This document shows positions 32,321 through 40,824 of a stretch of DNA of 64,000 nucleotides, piece by piece. The notes beneath the pieces are model-generated. The model made no database searches. It was not told the DNA's origin and worked only from the letters and a program-made list of their open reading frames with translations. Position 1 is the stretch's first letter; the number at the start of each line of letters is the position of its first letter. The DNA is from Marinobacter sp. SS21 (lineage in GTDB: Bacteria > Pseudomonadota > Gammaproteobacteria > Pseudomonadales > Oleiphilaceae). The stretch lies in NCBI RefSeq assembly GCF_028369065.1, contig NZ_JAQNDA010000006.1, positions 218,031 through 282,030 on the forward strand, written 5' to 3'. The position numbers and the translations under genes are program-made.

Positions 32321-35314
32321 GTGAGAGCACCGGCGATACCCGACAATGAAGTTGAACGGATGCGGTCGCTATACGCCACCGGGTTATTGGATACGGGGCC
32401 AGATGAGCGCTTTGACCGTCTGACCCGGGTCGCACGCAGTGGTTTTGGCGTTGAAATTGCCCTGGTGTCTCTGGTGGACCGTAACCGGCAGTGGTTCAAG
32501 TCCCGTCAGGGCCTGGACGCGAGCGAAACGCCCCGGGATATCTCCTTCTGTGGTCATGCCATTCTCCAGCCGGACGTGTTTGTGGTGGAGGACACGCTCA
32601 GCGATCCCCGTTTCGCCGACAACCCGCTGGTGACCGACCAGCCGGAGATCCGTTTCTACGCCGGCGCCCCCCTGCGTTCCCCGGACGGCTTTCGCCTCGG
32701 CACCCTGTGTGTGATCGATAGTCAGCCGCGGGTTTTTCCCGACGATGACCGCCAGGCCCTGCGAGATCTGGCGGACTGTGTCGAGGAGGAAATCGGCAAG
32801 AACCTGCGGCAGCGTTACTACCGCACCCTGGAAGCGTTGGCGGCGATTCGGACCGACTCTCGCAGCGATCTGCAGTCCTGCCTGCGGGAAGGGCTGACTC
32901 TGGGCTGCGAGTATCTGCGGTTGCCGTTCGGTATCATCAGTGCCATTGACGACGACACTTACACCGTGCAAGTCCAGGTGTCGCCTGAGGGCACCCTGCA
33001 GGACGGCCAGACCTTCAGCCTGGCCAGTACCTATTGCAGTCTGACACTGAAGGCCACCCGCATCCTGGCCATCGACTGCATGGGGCAGTCGGAATACGCC
33101 GAGCACCCCTGTTATCGGGCGTTCGGCCTGGAGAGCTACATCGGCATACCGCTCAAGGTGGGGGGGCAGCTCTACGGCACACTGAACTTCTCGTCACCGG
33201 ATTCGCGTATCCCCTCCGGCTTCATCGACTTCGACTATCAGTTCGTCCGCCTGCTGGCCGGTTGGGTCGGCGCGCTGCTGGACCGCTGGGAGGTGGATAA
33301 CGCACTGGCCCGGTTGCGAGCGGTGGAAATGGCGGTCAGCCGGGCTCAGGAAACCTTCATCAATCGGCCGGATCATCGCCAGGCCTTTGCCGAATTGTTG
33401 GACGAGATCCTGCAGTTCACCCAAAGCGAGTATGGTTTTATCGGGGAAATCCTCAAGGACCCTGAGGGCCAGCCGTACCTCAAGACCAACACCATCACCA
33501 ACCTGGCCTGGGACGATGCCTCCAGGGCGTTCTACGAGGACAACATCGCCGAGGGGTTGGAGTTCCGCAATCTGGACAATCTGTTTGGTCACGTCATTAC
33601 CACCGGGCAGTCGGTGCTTTCCAACGACCTTGTTCAGGACCCCCGCAGCTCCGGGGTGCCGCAGGGCCATCCCACCATTCATTGTTTCCTGGGCTTGCCA
33701 ATCCATCATGGTAATCGCCTGGTGGGCATGATCGGCTTGGCCAATCGTCCTGACGGTTACCTGGAATCCCTGGCCCGGGAACTGCGTCCCATGCTCCGTA
33801 CCGTGGGCCAACTGATGGAGGCGTCACGGCTCCAACGCCAACAACGGGAGAGCGAACGGCGGCTGGAGTCGGTGATCGAAGCCACCGACATCGGAACCTG
33901 GGAGTGGAACGTGCAAACCGGTGAGCTCATACTGAACGAGCGCTGGGCGGACATCGTCGGTTATCGCCTGGCCGAGCTGGAACCGCTCTCCATCGAGACC
34001 TGGCGCCGGCTGGTCCACCCTGACGACCGCCCCGGGGTCGAGGAGATGCAACGGCTGCACTTCTCCGGTGAACTGCCCTATTACGACGTTACCTTCCGCA
34101 TGAGTCACAAGCACGGTGACTGGGTCTGGATTCAGGCCCGGGGGCGGGTCATGGGCTGGACCGGCGATGGCCAGCCGTTGCTGATGACCGGTACCCACAG
34201 CGACATCAGCCAGCAAAAGGCGGCGGAACTCAAGCTCACCGAGCGTGAGGCGCGACTGCGGGGCCTGTTCGAGTTGTCGCCGGTAGGCATCGCGCTGATT
34301 GAATTCGATACCGGGCGCTTTGTCGAGGTCAACGACGCCCTGCTGGAGTCGACCGGTTATGCCCGCGACGAACTGCTGGGGCTCAGTTACTGGGAGATCA
34401 CTCCACCGGGCTATGAGGCGGAAGAAGTCCAGCAGCGGGACACCTTGCTGAGCCAGGGCAACTACGGCCCCTTCGAGAAAGAGTACGTCCGTAGTGACGG
34501 CTCCCGTTTTCCGGTGATCCTGCACGGTATGCTGATTGAGGAACATTCCGGTCGCCGGCTGATCTGGTCGATTATTGAGGACATCACCGAACGCAAGCGC
34601 CTGGCGACCATGCAGCGGCAGTTCGTTTCCACCGTCAGCCATGAGCTGCGGACACCGTTGACCGCCATCTCGGCGGCGCTGGCAATGGTCAGCAAGGGCG
34701 TGGGCGGGGTCTTGCCGGACAAGGCCGGCGACATGGTCGATCTGGCGCTGCGCAACAGCGAGCGGCTTACCGAACTGATCAACGACATTCTCGACATGGA
34801 GAAGTTGGTTGCCGGCATGATGCCGCTCACCCTGGAGCGCCAGGCGCTGGGGCCTCTGCTGGCCCAGATCCTGGCCGACAATCGCACCTACGCCGAGCGC
34901 TTCGGGGTGCAGTGTGTACTGGAGCCTGCTGGCTCTGAGACGGAGGTGTCGGTGGATCCGAAGCGGTTTACCCAGGTCATAACCAACCTGCTGTCCAACG
35001 CCATCAAGTTCTCGCCTGCCGATGGCATTGTGCAGGTGAGGGTCAACCAGCACGACGATCAGGTGCGGGTGAGCGTGGTGGATCAGGGCGAGGGGGTGCC
35101 GGAGCATTTTCATGATCGGCTGTTCAGTGCCTTTGCCCAGGCCGACGGCTCGGATTCCCGCCAGGTGGGTGGTACCGGGCTGGGCCTGGCCATCAGTAAG
35201 CAACTCATGGAGCGAATGGGCGGCGCGATTGGCTATTGCAACACCCCCGGGGGCGGGGCCACCTTCTACGTGGATCTGCCGCGACAAATCATCAAACATG
35301 CCAGTGGAGAGTAA
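32321..35314 (+). CDS. GAF/PAS sensor histidine kinase
   Basis: About 997 residues. Order: GAF (residues ~10-150, starting DNEVERMRSLYATGLLDT, with LVDRNRQWFKSRQGL), a second GAF-like domain (~165-320), a third (~335-500), two PAS domains (~510-640 and 640-765), HisKA with H774 in STVSHELRTPL, and HATPase_c with N-box NLLSNAIKFSP and GGTGLGLAISKQL. There are no membrane segments, so it is a cytoplasmic sensor. GTG 32321 is preferred: AGGAGGG lies 5 nt upstream and the family usually starts here. ATG 32285 lacks a ribosome site. It sits between two receiver proteins and is their probable phosphodonor. Confidence 0.85.
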   Translation: MRAPAIPDNEVERMRSLYATGLLDTGPDERFDRLTRVARSGFGVEIALVSLVDRNRQWFKSRQGLDASETPRDISFCGHAILQPDVFVVEDTLSDPRFADNPLVTDQPEIRFYAGAPLRSPDGFRLGTLCVIDSQPRVFPDDDRQALRDLADCVEEEIGKNLRQRYYRTLEALAAIRTDSRSDLQSCLREGLTLGCEYLRLPFGIISAIDDDTYTVQVQVSPEGTLQDGQTFSLASTYCSLTLKATRILAIDCMGQSEYAEHPCYRAFGLESYIGIPLKVGGQLYGTLNFSSPDSRIPSGFIDFDYQFVRLLAGWVGALLDRWEVDNALARLRAVEMAVSRAQETFINRPDHRQAFAELLDEILQFTQSEYGFIGEILKDPEGQPYLKTNTITNLAWDDASRAFYEDNIAEGLEFRNLDNLFGHVITTGQSVLSNDLVQDPRSSGVPQGHPTIHCFLGLPIHHGNRLVGMIGLANRPDGYLESLARELRPMLRTVGQLMEASRLQRQQRESERRLESVIEATDIGTWEWNVQTGELILNERWADIVGYRLAELEPLSIETWRRLVHPDDRPGVEEMQRLHFSGELPYYDVTFRMSHKHGDWVWIQARGRVMGWTGDGQPLLMTGTHSDISQQKAAELKLTEREARLRGLFELSPVGIALIEFDTGRFVEVNDALLESTGYARDELLGLSYWEITPPGYEAEEVQQRDTLLSQGNYGPFEKEYVRSDGSRFPVILHGMLIEEHSGRRLIWSIIEDITERKRLATMQRQFVSTVSHELRTPLTAISAALAMVSKGVGGVLPDKAGDMVDLALRNSERLTELINDILDMEKLVAGMMPLTLERQALGPLLAQILADNRTYAERFGVQCVLEPAGSETEVSVDPKRFTQVITNLLSNAIKFSPADGIVQVRVNQHDDQVRVSVVDQGEGVPEHFHDRLFSAFAQADGSDSRQVGGTGLGLAISKQLMERMGGAIGYCNTPGGGATFYVDLPRQIIKHASGE

Positions 35315-35322
35315 GCGTAGCT

Positions 35323-35712
35323 ATGACGGAACTGAAGCGAATCATGTACGTTGAGGACGAACCGGATATCCGGGCGGTGGCGGAACTGGCGCTATCGGCG
35401 GTGGGAGGGTTCGAGGTGCAGTTGTGCGAGTCGGGCGAGCAGGCGCTGGATTCGGCAGAGGCATTCCAGCCCGACCTGATCCTGCTGGATGTCATGATGC
35501 CCCGGCTCGATGGCCCGGAAACCCTGCAGGCGCTACGGCAAAACCCGCTATTGGCCGGCATTCCGGTGGCGTTCATGACCGCCAAGGTGCAGCCCTCGGA
35601 GGTGGAGGCCTACAAGGCGCTGGGCGCCATCGATGTCATTGCCAAGCCGTTCGATCCGATGACCCTGTCCGACACGGTCCGGGCGATCTGGCAACGACAC
35701 AGGGGTGAATAA
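35323..35712 (+). CDS. single-domain response regulator
   Basis: About 129 residues, a stand-alone CheY-like receiver with IMYVEDEPD, phospho-acceptor D56 (LILLDVMMPRLDG) and switch Lys in VIAKPFDPM. There is no output domain; it may relay phosphate to the Hpt domain of the cyclase at 29432. It begins 8 nt after the kinase gene, so the two are almost certainly co-transcribed. Confidence 0.85.
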   Translation: MTELKRIMYVEDEPDIRAVAELALSAVGGFEVQLCESGEQALDSAEAFQPDLILLDVMMPRLDGPETLQALRQNPLLAGIPVAFMTAKVQPSEVEAYKALGAIDVIAKPFDPMTLSDTVRAIWQRHRGE

Positions 35713-35786
35713 CGTAGGCCAAATGGAGATAATGGTCGTTGTGGGGGCTCCGCCGACAGGTGCGGGCCGTCATCGATTACCGGTTT

Positions 35787-35834
35787 CCTGAGCCGACCGA
35801 TACCTGAACCGACTGATACCTGAACCAACTGATT
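35787..35834. repeat. tandem repeat, 16-bp unit, 3 copies, upstream of the DUF2288 gene
   Basis: CCTGAGCCGACCGATA, CCTGAACCGACTGATA, CCTGAACCAACTGATT; 13 nt separate the array from the ATG at 35848, and the intervening GTAGAGG is the ribosome site. Confidence 0.85.
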
Positions 35835-35847
35835 GTAGAGGCACGCC

Positions 35848-36168
35848 ATGTCACCCCATCTTTCCCGGGATGAGCTGAAGGACAAACTGAATCTTGAGAC
35901 CTCCCGGATAGGCTGGCACGACCTGCAGACCTACTACGCCCGTGGCCACGTGGTGCGGGTGGCGGCTGAGCTGGACCTGCTGGATGTGGCCGCAGAGCTG
36001 GTGGCGGACAACAAGCAACAGTTTGAGGCCTGGCTGCAGGCGGGCACGGTGGGTGATGTGCCGACGGACCTGGCCCAGTCCTGGTATGACTGCAATGCCG
36101 AGCTTTGGGCGGTGGTTATCGCGCCCTGGGTGCTGGTGCAGGACCGCGACAGCCAGGAGCTGCACTGA
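35848..36168 (+). CDS. DUF2288 protein
   Basis: 106 residues matching the DUF2288 pattern: LKDKLNLETSRIGWHDLQTY, ARGHVVRVAAELDLLDVA and a C-terminal ELWAVVIAPWVLVQDRD. No function is known for this family. It is soluble and acidic, with no signal peptide. It stands between the receiver gene and lysO and is separated from both by short tandem repeats. Confidence 0.75.
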   Translation: MSPHLSRDELKDKLNLETSRIGWHDLQTYYARGHVVRVAAELDLLDVAAELVADNKQQFEAWLQAGTVGDVPTDLAQSWYDCNAELWAVVIAPWVLVQDRDSQELH

Positions 36169-36170
36169 CT

Positions 36171-36245
36171 CCAGTCCCGGTCAGCCCAGGCCCGGTCACC
36201 CCAGGTCCTGCCACCCCAGGTCCTGCCACCCCAGGTTCTTTCCCT
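36171..36245. repeat. tandem repeat, 15-bp unit, 5 copies, upstream of lysO
   Basis: Consensus CCAGGTCCTGCCACC. Copies at 36171, 36186, 36201, 36216 and 36231; the third and fourth are identical, the outer ones diverged. It starts 3 nt after the DUF2288 stop and ends 16 nt before the lysO ATG. Confidence 0.9.
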
Positions 36246-36261
36246 CTGCGTTGGACGATTC

Positions 36262-37170
36262 ATGTTTACAGACGCGCTGCTGATACTGGCGCCGCTGTTC
36301 CTCGGGTTCGCCCTGAAACTGCAGCAGCGCACCCTGATGACGGTCATTCACCTGACCGTGGAAGCACTGGTGTACTTCATCCTGGCGCTGCTCGGTCTGG
36401 GCCTGGGTCAACTGGATGGGCTCTGGGCCCAGCTTGGTCGGATGGCCTGGCAAGTGGCGCTGCTGGTGTTGGCACTGTTGCTCTGCAACCTGCTGGCACT
36501 CAGGGCCTGGCATTACTGGCAGCCCATGACGCTGGTTGACGACAACGGTCGGGGCGTTACCCATTATCGTCGCCTGTTCCTGGCGGCACTGAAGCCCCTG
36601 GCGGCGGTGATGGCCGGCGTTCTGGCGGGGCAGTGGCTGTTGCCGGCGGTGTCCTGGGTGGATTCGGTGGCAACCTGGGCGCTGATGCTGCTGTTGTTCC
36701 TGATCGGCCTGCAGCTGCGCAATGCCGGGCTGTCGTTGCGGCGATTACTGATGAACCGGCAGGGGCTGGGGATCGCGCTGGCGCTGGCGGCCAGTTCCCT
36801 GGTGGCGGGCGCGGTCGTGGCACCGTGGCTGGCGCTGCCCTGGCACGACGCCCTGGCGTTGGCTTCCGGCTTTGGCTGGTATTCATTGTCGGGCATCGTG
36901 ATCGGGGACGCCCTGGGGCCGGCCTGGGGTGGCGTGGCGTTTCTCAACGACGTGCTGCGGGAGATCATCGCGCTGGCGCTGATTCCCCTGCTCATTACCC
37001 GGCGACCGGCGCTGGCCATCGGCTACGGCGGTGCCACCGCCATGGACTTTACCCTGCCCATCATCCGCAGCAGCGGCGGGCTGGCCTGTGTGCCGGTGGC
37101 CATTGCTTCCGGCTTTTTGCTGTCGTTTGTGTCGCCGATCCTGATGGGGCTGTTCCTGTCGATGGATTAA
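36262..37170 (+). CDS. lysO: LysO-family lysine exporter
   Basis: 302 residues, about eight hydrophobic helices, matching LysO (YbjE, DUF340). The N-terminal third (LLILAPLFLGFALKL... YFILALLGLGLGQL) and the C-terminal core with FGWYSLSGIVIGD, VAFLNDVLREIIALALIPLL and TAMDFTLPIIRSSGG are characteristic. LysO exports L-lysine and thialysine in E. coli. The specificity here is inferred from the family. Confidence 0.82.
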   Translation: MFTDALLILAPLFLGFALKLQQRTLMTVIHLTVEALVYFILALLGLGLGQLDGLWAQLGRMAWQVALLVLALLLCNLLALRAWHYWQPMTLVDDNGRGVTHYRRLFLAALKPLAAVMAGVLAGQWLLPAVSWVDSVATWALMLLLFLIGLQLRNAGLSLRRLLMNRQGLGIALALAASSLVAGAVVAPWLALPWHDALALASGFGWYSLSGIVIGDALGPAWGGVAFLNDVLREIIALALIPLLITRRPALAIGYGGATAMDFTLPIIRSSGGLACVPVAIASGFLLSFVSPILMGLFLSMD

Positions 37171-37188
37171 CCCACCCGGGCCTGCCGA

Positions 37189-38397
37189 TTAAATCATCAG
37201 CTTCCTGGTGTCGATGCCGTAGTCGGCCGGATCCACCGCCCGTTCAATGCGGTCCTGGTTGCTGGCCCGGGCCAGATCCAGCACCTCCATGGCTATCGGC
37301 AAATGGAACTTGGTGTGGTACACCAGCCGCACCGTCGGCAGTCGCTGGTCGTCGTCGTTGGTTTCAATGACCACGCCCAGGCGGCCGCTCTCCAGCAACA
37401 CCAGCGACCCCACCGGGTAAATGCCGATGCACCGAATAAACTGGCGGACCAGGTCCGGGTCCAGGTGGGTGCCACTCCACTCCAGCAACTTCTTCAGGCC
37501 CTGGGTGGGCGTCAGCCCTTTGTGGTAAACCCGGTCCGCGGTCAAGGCGTCGTAAACGTCGGCGATGGCCACCATGCGGCCATAGATGGAAATCTCATCC
37601 CCCGTCAGCCCTTCCGGATAACCGCTGCCATCCATCCGTTCATGGTGCTGGGCGGCGGTCAGCACGGTCAACTCACCAATGCCCTGGGTCGTCAGCAGGA
37701 TGTCCCGGGAATCCCTGGCGTGCTTTTTCATGATTTCCAGCTCGTCCAGGGTCAGGCGTCCGGGCTTGTGGAGAATCTGTTCCGGGGTCAGAATCTTGCC
37801 GATATCGTGCAGCAGGGCACCGACGATGGTCTGTTTCAGCACGTCGGCGGAGTGCCCCATGCCCCTGCCGTAGAGCGACATCAGCACGCTCAGGTTGACC
37901 GAGTGCTCCATCAGGTAGCGATCCTTTTCACGGATCCGGCCCAGGCAGCACAGGGCGTTGGGGTTGCGCAGCACCGACGCCTGCAGCTCCTCGGCCAGTT
38001 CGTTAAACGGCGCTATATCAATGGCGCGACCCAGCTTGACGTCCTGCATGACGTTGTTGACCAGCGACTGCGCCTCGCCATGAATCTGCGCGGCGACTTG
38101 CAGTTCGTCCGCCAACGGCCGCTGCCGCGGCTGGCTGGGCGTCAGTTCGCCCGCGGCCTCCAGCAGGGCTTCGTTGCGCCGATTCACCTCCCATACAGAC
38201 TCGCCTTCGGGGCAGTCCAGACCCCGGTTGGCGTCGATGTAGACGTATTGCACCCCCATCTGGCGAATCTTGTCGATGGTAACGTCGTCACGTAGGAACC
38301 CCCGCCGATTGCGGGTGTTGTGTGGGATCCAGTCGTTGTTCATGTCCGTGATATACATACCAACCCGCAGGTTGGTGACTGGCACGCGTTTTATCAT
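37189..38397 (-). CDS. HD-GYP domain protein with DUF3391 N-terminus (c-di-GMP phosphodiesterase-like)
   Basis: About 402 residues. The N-terminal DUF3391 begins MIKRVPVTNLRVGMYIT; the C-terminal HD-GYP domain has HSVNLSVLM, HDIGKI and HHERMDGSGYPEGL, retaining the HD and GYP signatures, so c-di-GMP hydrolysis is likely. The start is set at ATG 38397 because the family begins with these residues; the frame remains open 84 nt upstream. It is convergent with lysO and 6 kb from the diguanylate cyclase encoded at 29432. Confidence 0.87.
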   Translation of the reverse strand: MIKRVPVTNLRVGMYITDMNNDWIPHNTRNRRGFLRDDVTIDKIRQMGVQYVYIDANRGLDCPEGESVWEVNRRNEALLEAAGELTPSQPRQRPLADELQVAAQIHGEAQSLVNNVMQDVKLGRAIDIAPFNELAEELQASVLRNPNALCCLGRIREKDRYLMEHSVNLSVLMSLYGRGMGHSADVLKQTIVGALLHDIGKILTPEQILHKPGRLTLDELEIMKKHARDSRDILLTTQGIGELTVLTAAQHHERMDGSGYPEGLTGDEISIYGRMVAIADVYDALTADRVYHKGLTPTQGLKKLLEWSGTHLDPDLVRQFIRCIGIYPVGSLVLLESGRLGVVIETNDDDQRLPTVRLVYHTKFHLPIAMEVLDLARASNQDRIERAVDPADYGIDTRKLMI

Positions 38398-38520
38398 CGG
38401 TCCGTCTCGCGCTCCATCGATGGGAAAGAGGAGCCACGGCCGGCCAACTGGGACGGCGTTGGGCAGGGGGCTCTCTACCACACTATAAGTCCCCGTCCGC
38501 GTCTAGCAAGTTAGCCGACA

Positions 38521-39330
38521 TTATTTCAGGCGATGAAAGGTCCGCAGGCTGTTCTGGTAGGTAGTGGTCAGCACCTGCTCGATGGCCAGCTCCTTGACCT
38601 CCGCCACCTTCTCGGCGACAAACGGGATGTAGCACGGTGCGTTCTCACGGCCCCGGTACGGCACCGGTGTCAGGAAGGGGGCATCGGTCTCCAGCAGGAT
38701 CTGCTCGAGCGGGCTCATCCGGATGATGTCCCGTACATTCTCGGCCTTGTTGAAGGTGGCGATGCCATTGAATCCCAGGCACCAGCCCTGGTCGAGGGCA
38801 TAGCGCGCCAGGCCCGGGCCCGAGGTAAAGCTGTGGATGACCCCGCGGCGGCTCAAGGCGCGCTCGAACTCCTGCAGGATGGCGATGGTGTCGTCGTCCG
38901 CCTCACGGCTGTGAATCACGACCGGTTGGTCGGTGTCGCAGGCAATCTGTAACTGGCGCCGAAACACGTCGCGCTGAACGGCACGGTCGGCGTTGTCATA
39001 GAAGTAGTCGAGACCAATCTCGCCAATGGCGACAATTTTGTCATCACCGGCATGGGCGCGGATGTCCGCCTCCACGGCGTTGCTGTATTGTTCGGCATCG
39101 TGTGGGTGGATACCCTGGGTGCCGTAGACCCAGGGCGCCAGCCTGCTCAGCTCCCGAACCCGGGCCAGGTTGTCCGGCGACACCGCGATGGTGATCAGCT
39201 TCTCCACATTGACTTGCCGGGCCTGGGCCAGGGTGTCTTCCAGCGGCCGGTCTTTCAGGTAATCGAGATGGCAATGGGTCTCAATCAGCGGATGGTTGAA
39301 AACGGGGATTTGGCGTTTGTTGCGACTCAT
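38521..39330 (-). CDS. TatD-family metal-dependent hydrolase/DNase
   Basis: 269 residues. The metal site starts with IETHCHLDYL, followed by YGTQGIHPHDAE, IGEIGLDYFYD, PVVIHSREA and the late LLETDAPFL, all hallmarks of TatD. The HSRE and ETDAP motifs supply further metal ligands. Family members act as 3'-5' exonucleases or deoxyribonucleases. The gene is monocistronic. Confidence 0.88.
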   Translation of the reverse strand: MSRNKRQIPVFNHPLIETHCHLDYLKDRPLEDTLAQARQVNVEKLITIAVSPDNLARVRELSRLAPWVYGTQGIHPHDAEQYSNAVEADIRAHAGDDKIVAIGEIGLDYFYDNADRAVQRDVFRRQLQIACDTDQPVVIHSREADDDTIAILQEFERALSRRGVIHSFTSGPGLARYALDQGWCLGFNGIATFNKAENVRDIIRMSPLEQILLETDAPFLTPVPYRGRENAPCYIPFVAEKVAEVKELAIEQVLTTTYQNSLRTFHRLK

Positions 39331-39546
39331 GGATGGCCTGTGCCTGCTAATCTGTGGGCGGTAAACCGAGATAGTTTACCACTGCACCCTGGGCGATCCC
39401 CAAACCACCCGGTAATCCGTCCGGATCGCCAGGGCAGGGAGATGGCGCGGGTGCGTACAACTACCTAGTCCGGATGCTGGCTGGCTCCGGTTAGGCTGGA
39501 CGGCTCGCCGGTGAGGCAAGGTTGGTTGGCAAGGGAGCAAGACAGC

Positions 39547-40824
39547 ATGCACATAGCGGTCATTGGCGCCGGGGTGGTGGGCGTCACCACGGCTTACGCG
39601 CTGCGCAAGCGCGGCCACGACGTCACGGTGATCGAACGTCACGCCAACGCCGGTCTGGAAACCAGTTTCGGCAATGCCGGCCAGCGCTCCTACGGCGTGG
39701 TCTATCCCTGGGCCTCGGCGGCGATGGTACGCCAGGCTTTGCCCTGGTTGCTGAAGACCGACGGCCCGCTGAAGCTGTCGCTGCCGCCGTCGTTGGAAAG
39801 CTGGCGTTTCCTGCTGGCCAGTCTGCGCTTCGCCTATGCCCCCGGCGTTTATGGTGGCAACAAGCGGGCCATGCTGCGGATGGGTCTATTCAGCCGGCGC
39901 TGTTTCGAGACGCTGGAGCAGGAACTGTCGCTGACCTTCGATGGCGGTCATCGCGGCCTGCTGCAATTGGCGAGCTCGCCGGCGATGATGGCGGAGTACC
40001 GCGCCACCGCGACGGTGCTGGACGAGCTGGCCATTCCCTATCGTCTGCTCGGCCCCCGTGAGGTTCGCGCGCTGGAGCCGGGGATGGTCGGCGATGGGCC
40101 ACTACACGGTGCCATTCGCTACGAAACGGACGGCACCGGCGACTGCCACCTGTTTTCCCAGGCCCTGGCCCAGATTTGTCTGGATCGTGGCGTACGCTTC
40201 CTGTATCAGCATCAGGTGGAGCGACTGCTGGCGGACCGCCAGCGCTTGCACGGCCTGATGCTGAGGCCGGCGGAGGGTCGCAACGTCACCCTGGATATCG
40301 ACGCCGCGGTGGTCTGCGCCGGGTGCTGGTCGCCGGGGCTGCTGGCAGAGCTGGGGCTGCGCCTGCCGATCTACCCGGTCAAGGGCTATTCGCTCACCGC
40401 GCCGATCACCGACGCGCAGCGGGCGCCGGTCTCTACCGTCCACGACGACAATTACAAGGTGGTGTCGACCCGCCTGGGCGACCGCTTGCGGGCAACCGGC
40501 TTTGTCGAACTGGCGGATTATCGCCGCTCCATTCCTGCCGCCAGACTGGCCACCATTCGCAAGTCCGTGGCCGCTCGCTTCCCCGGCTGCGCCGATCTCG
40601 ATCACGCCGACGCCTGGACCGGTTTCCGTCCGATGACACCGGATGGGCCAGCCATACTCGGACGGGGGCCGAGGGACAACCTCTATCTCAACACCGGTCA
40701 CGGCACCTTTGGCTGGACCCTGTCCGCCGGCAGCGCCGAACTGCTGGCGCAGCTGGTGGATGGCGAACCCACCGCGATGGCGCTGGACGCCTTCCGGCCG
40801 GACCGGTTTCAGGCGGGACACTAG
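39547..40824 (+). CDS. FAD-dependent D-amino-acid dehydrogenase-like oxidoreductase (DadA type)
   Basis: About 425 residues. The N-terminal dinucleotide-binding motif is VIGAGVVGVTTAYALRKRG, and the DadA-type stretch is GLETSFGNAGQ. The C-terminal GFRPMTPDGPAILG and NLYLNTGHGTFGWTLS are typical of the membrane-associated D-amino-acid dehydrogenase small subunit, which deaminates D-amino acids and passes electrons to the quinone pool. Start at ATG 39547 after AAGGGAGCAAG; 12 extra codons upstream are not conserved. The next gene begins immediately after the stop. Confidence 0.82.
   Translation: MHIAVIGAGVVGVTTAYALRKRGHDVTVIERHANAGLETSFGNAGQRSYGVVYPWASAAMVRQALPWLLKTDGPLKLSLPPSLESWRFLLASLRFAYAPGVYGGNKRAMLRMGLFSRRCFETLEQELSLTFDGGHRGLLQLASSPAMMAEYRATATVLDELAIPYRLLGPREVRALEPGMVGDGPLHGAIRYETDGTGDCHLFSQALAQICLDRGVRFLYQHQVERLLADRQRLHGLMLRPAEGRNVTLDIDAAVVCAGCWSPGLLAELGLRLPIYPVKGYSLTAPITDAQRAPVSTVHDDNYKVVSTRLGDRLRATGFVELADYRRSIPAARLATIRKSVAARFPGCADLDHADAWTGFRPMTPDGPAILGRGPRDNLYLNTGHGTFGWTLSAGSAELLAQLVDGEPTAMALDAFRPDRFQAGH

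Noticed and set aside
36171..36245. Could this repeat be coding (Pro-rich extension of lysO or DUF2288)
   Set aside because: It is downstream of the DUF2288 stop and before the lysO ATG; frames through it run out of the family alignments.
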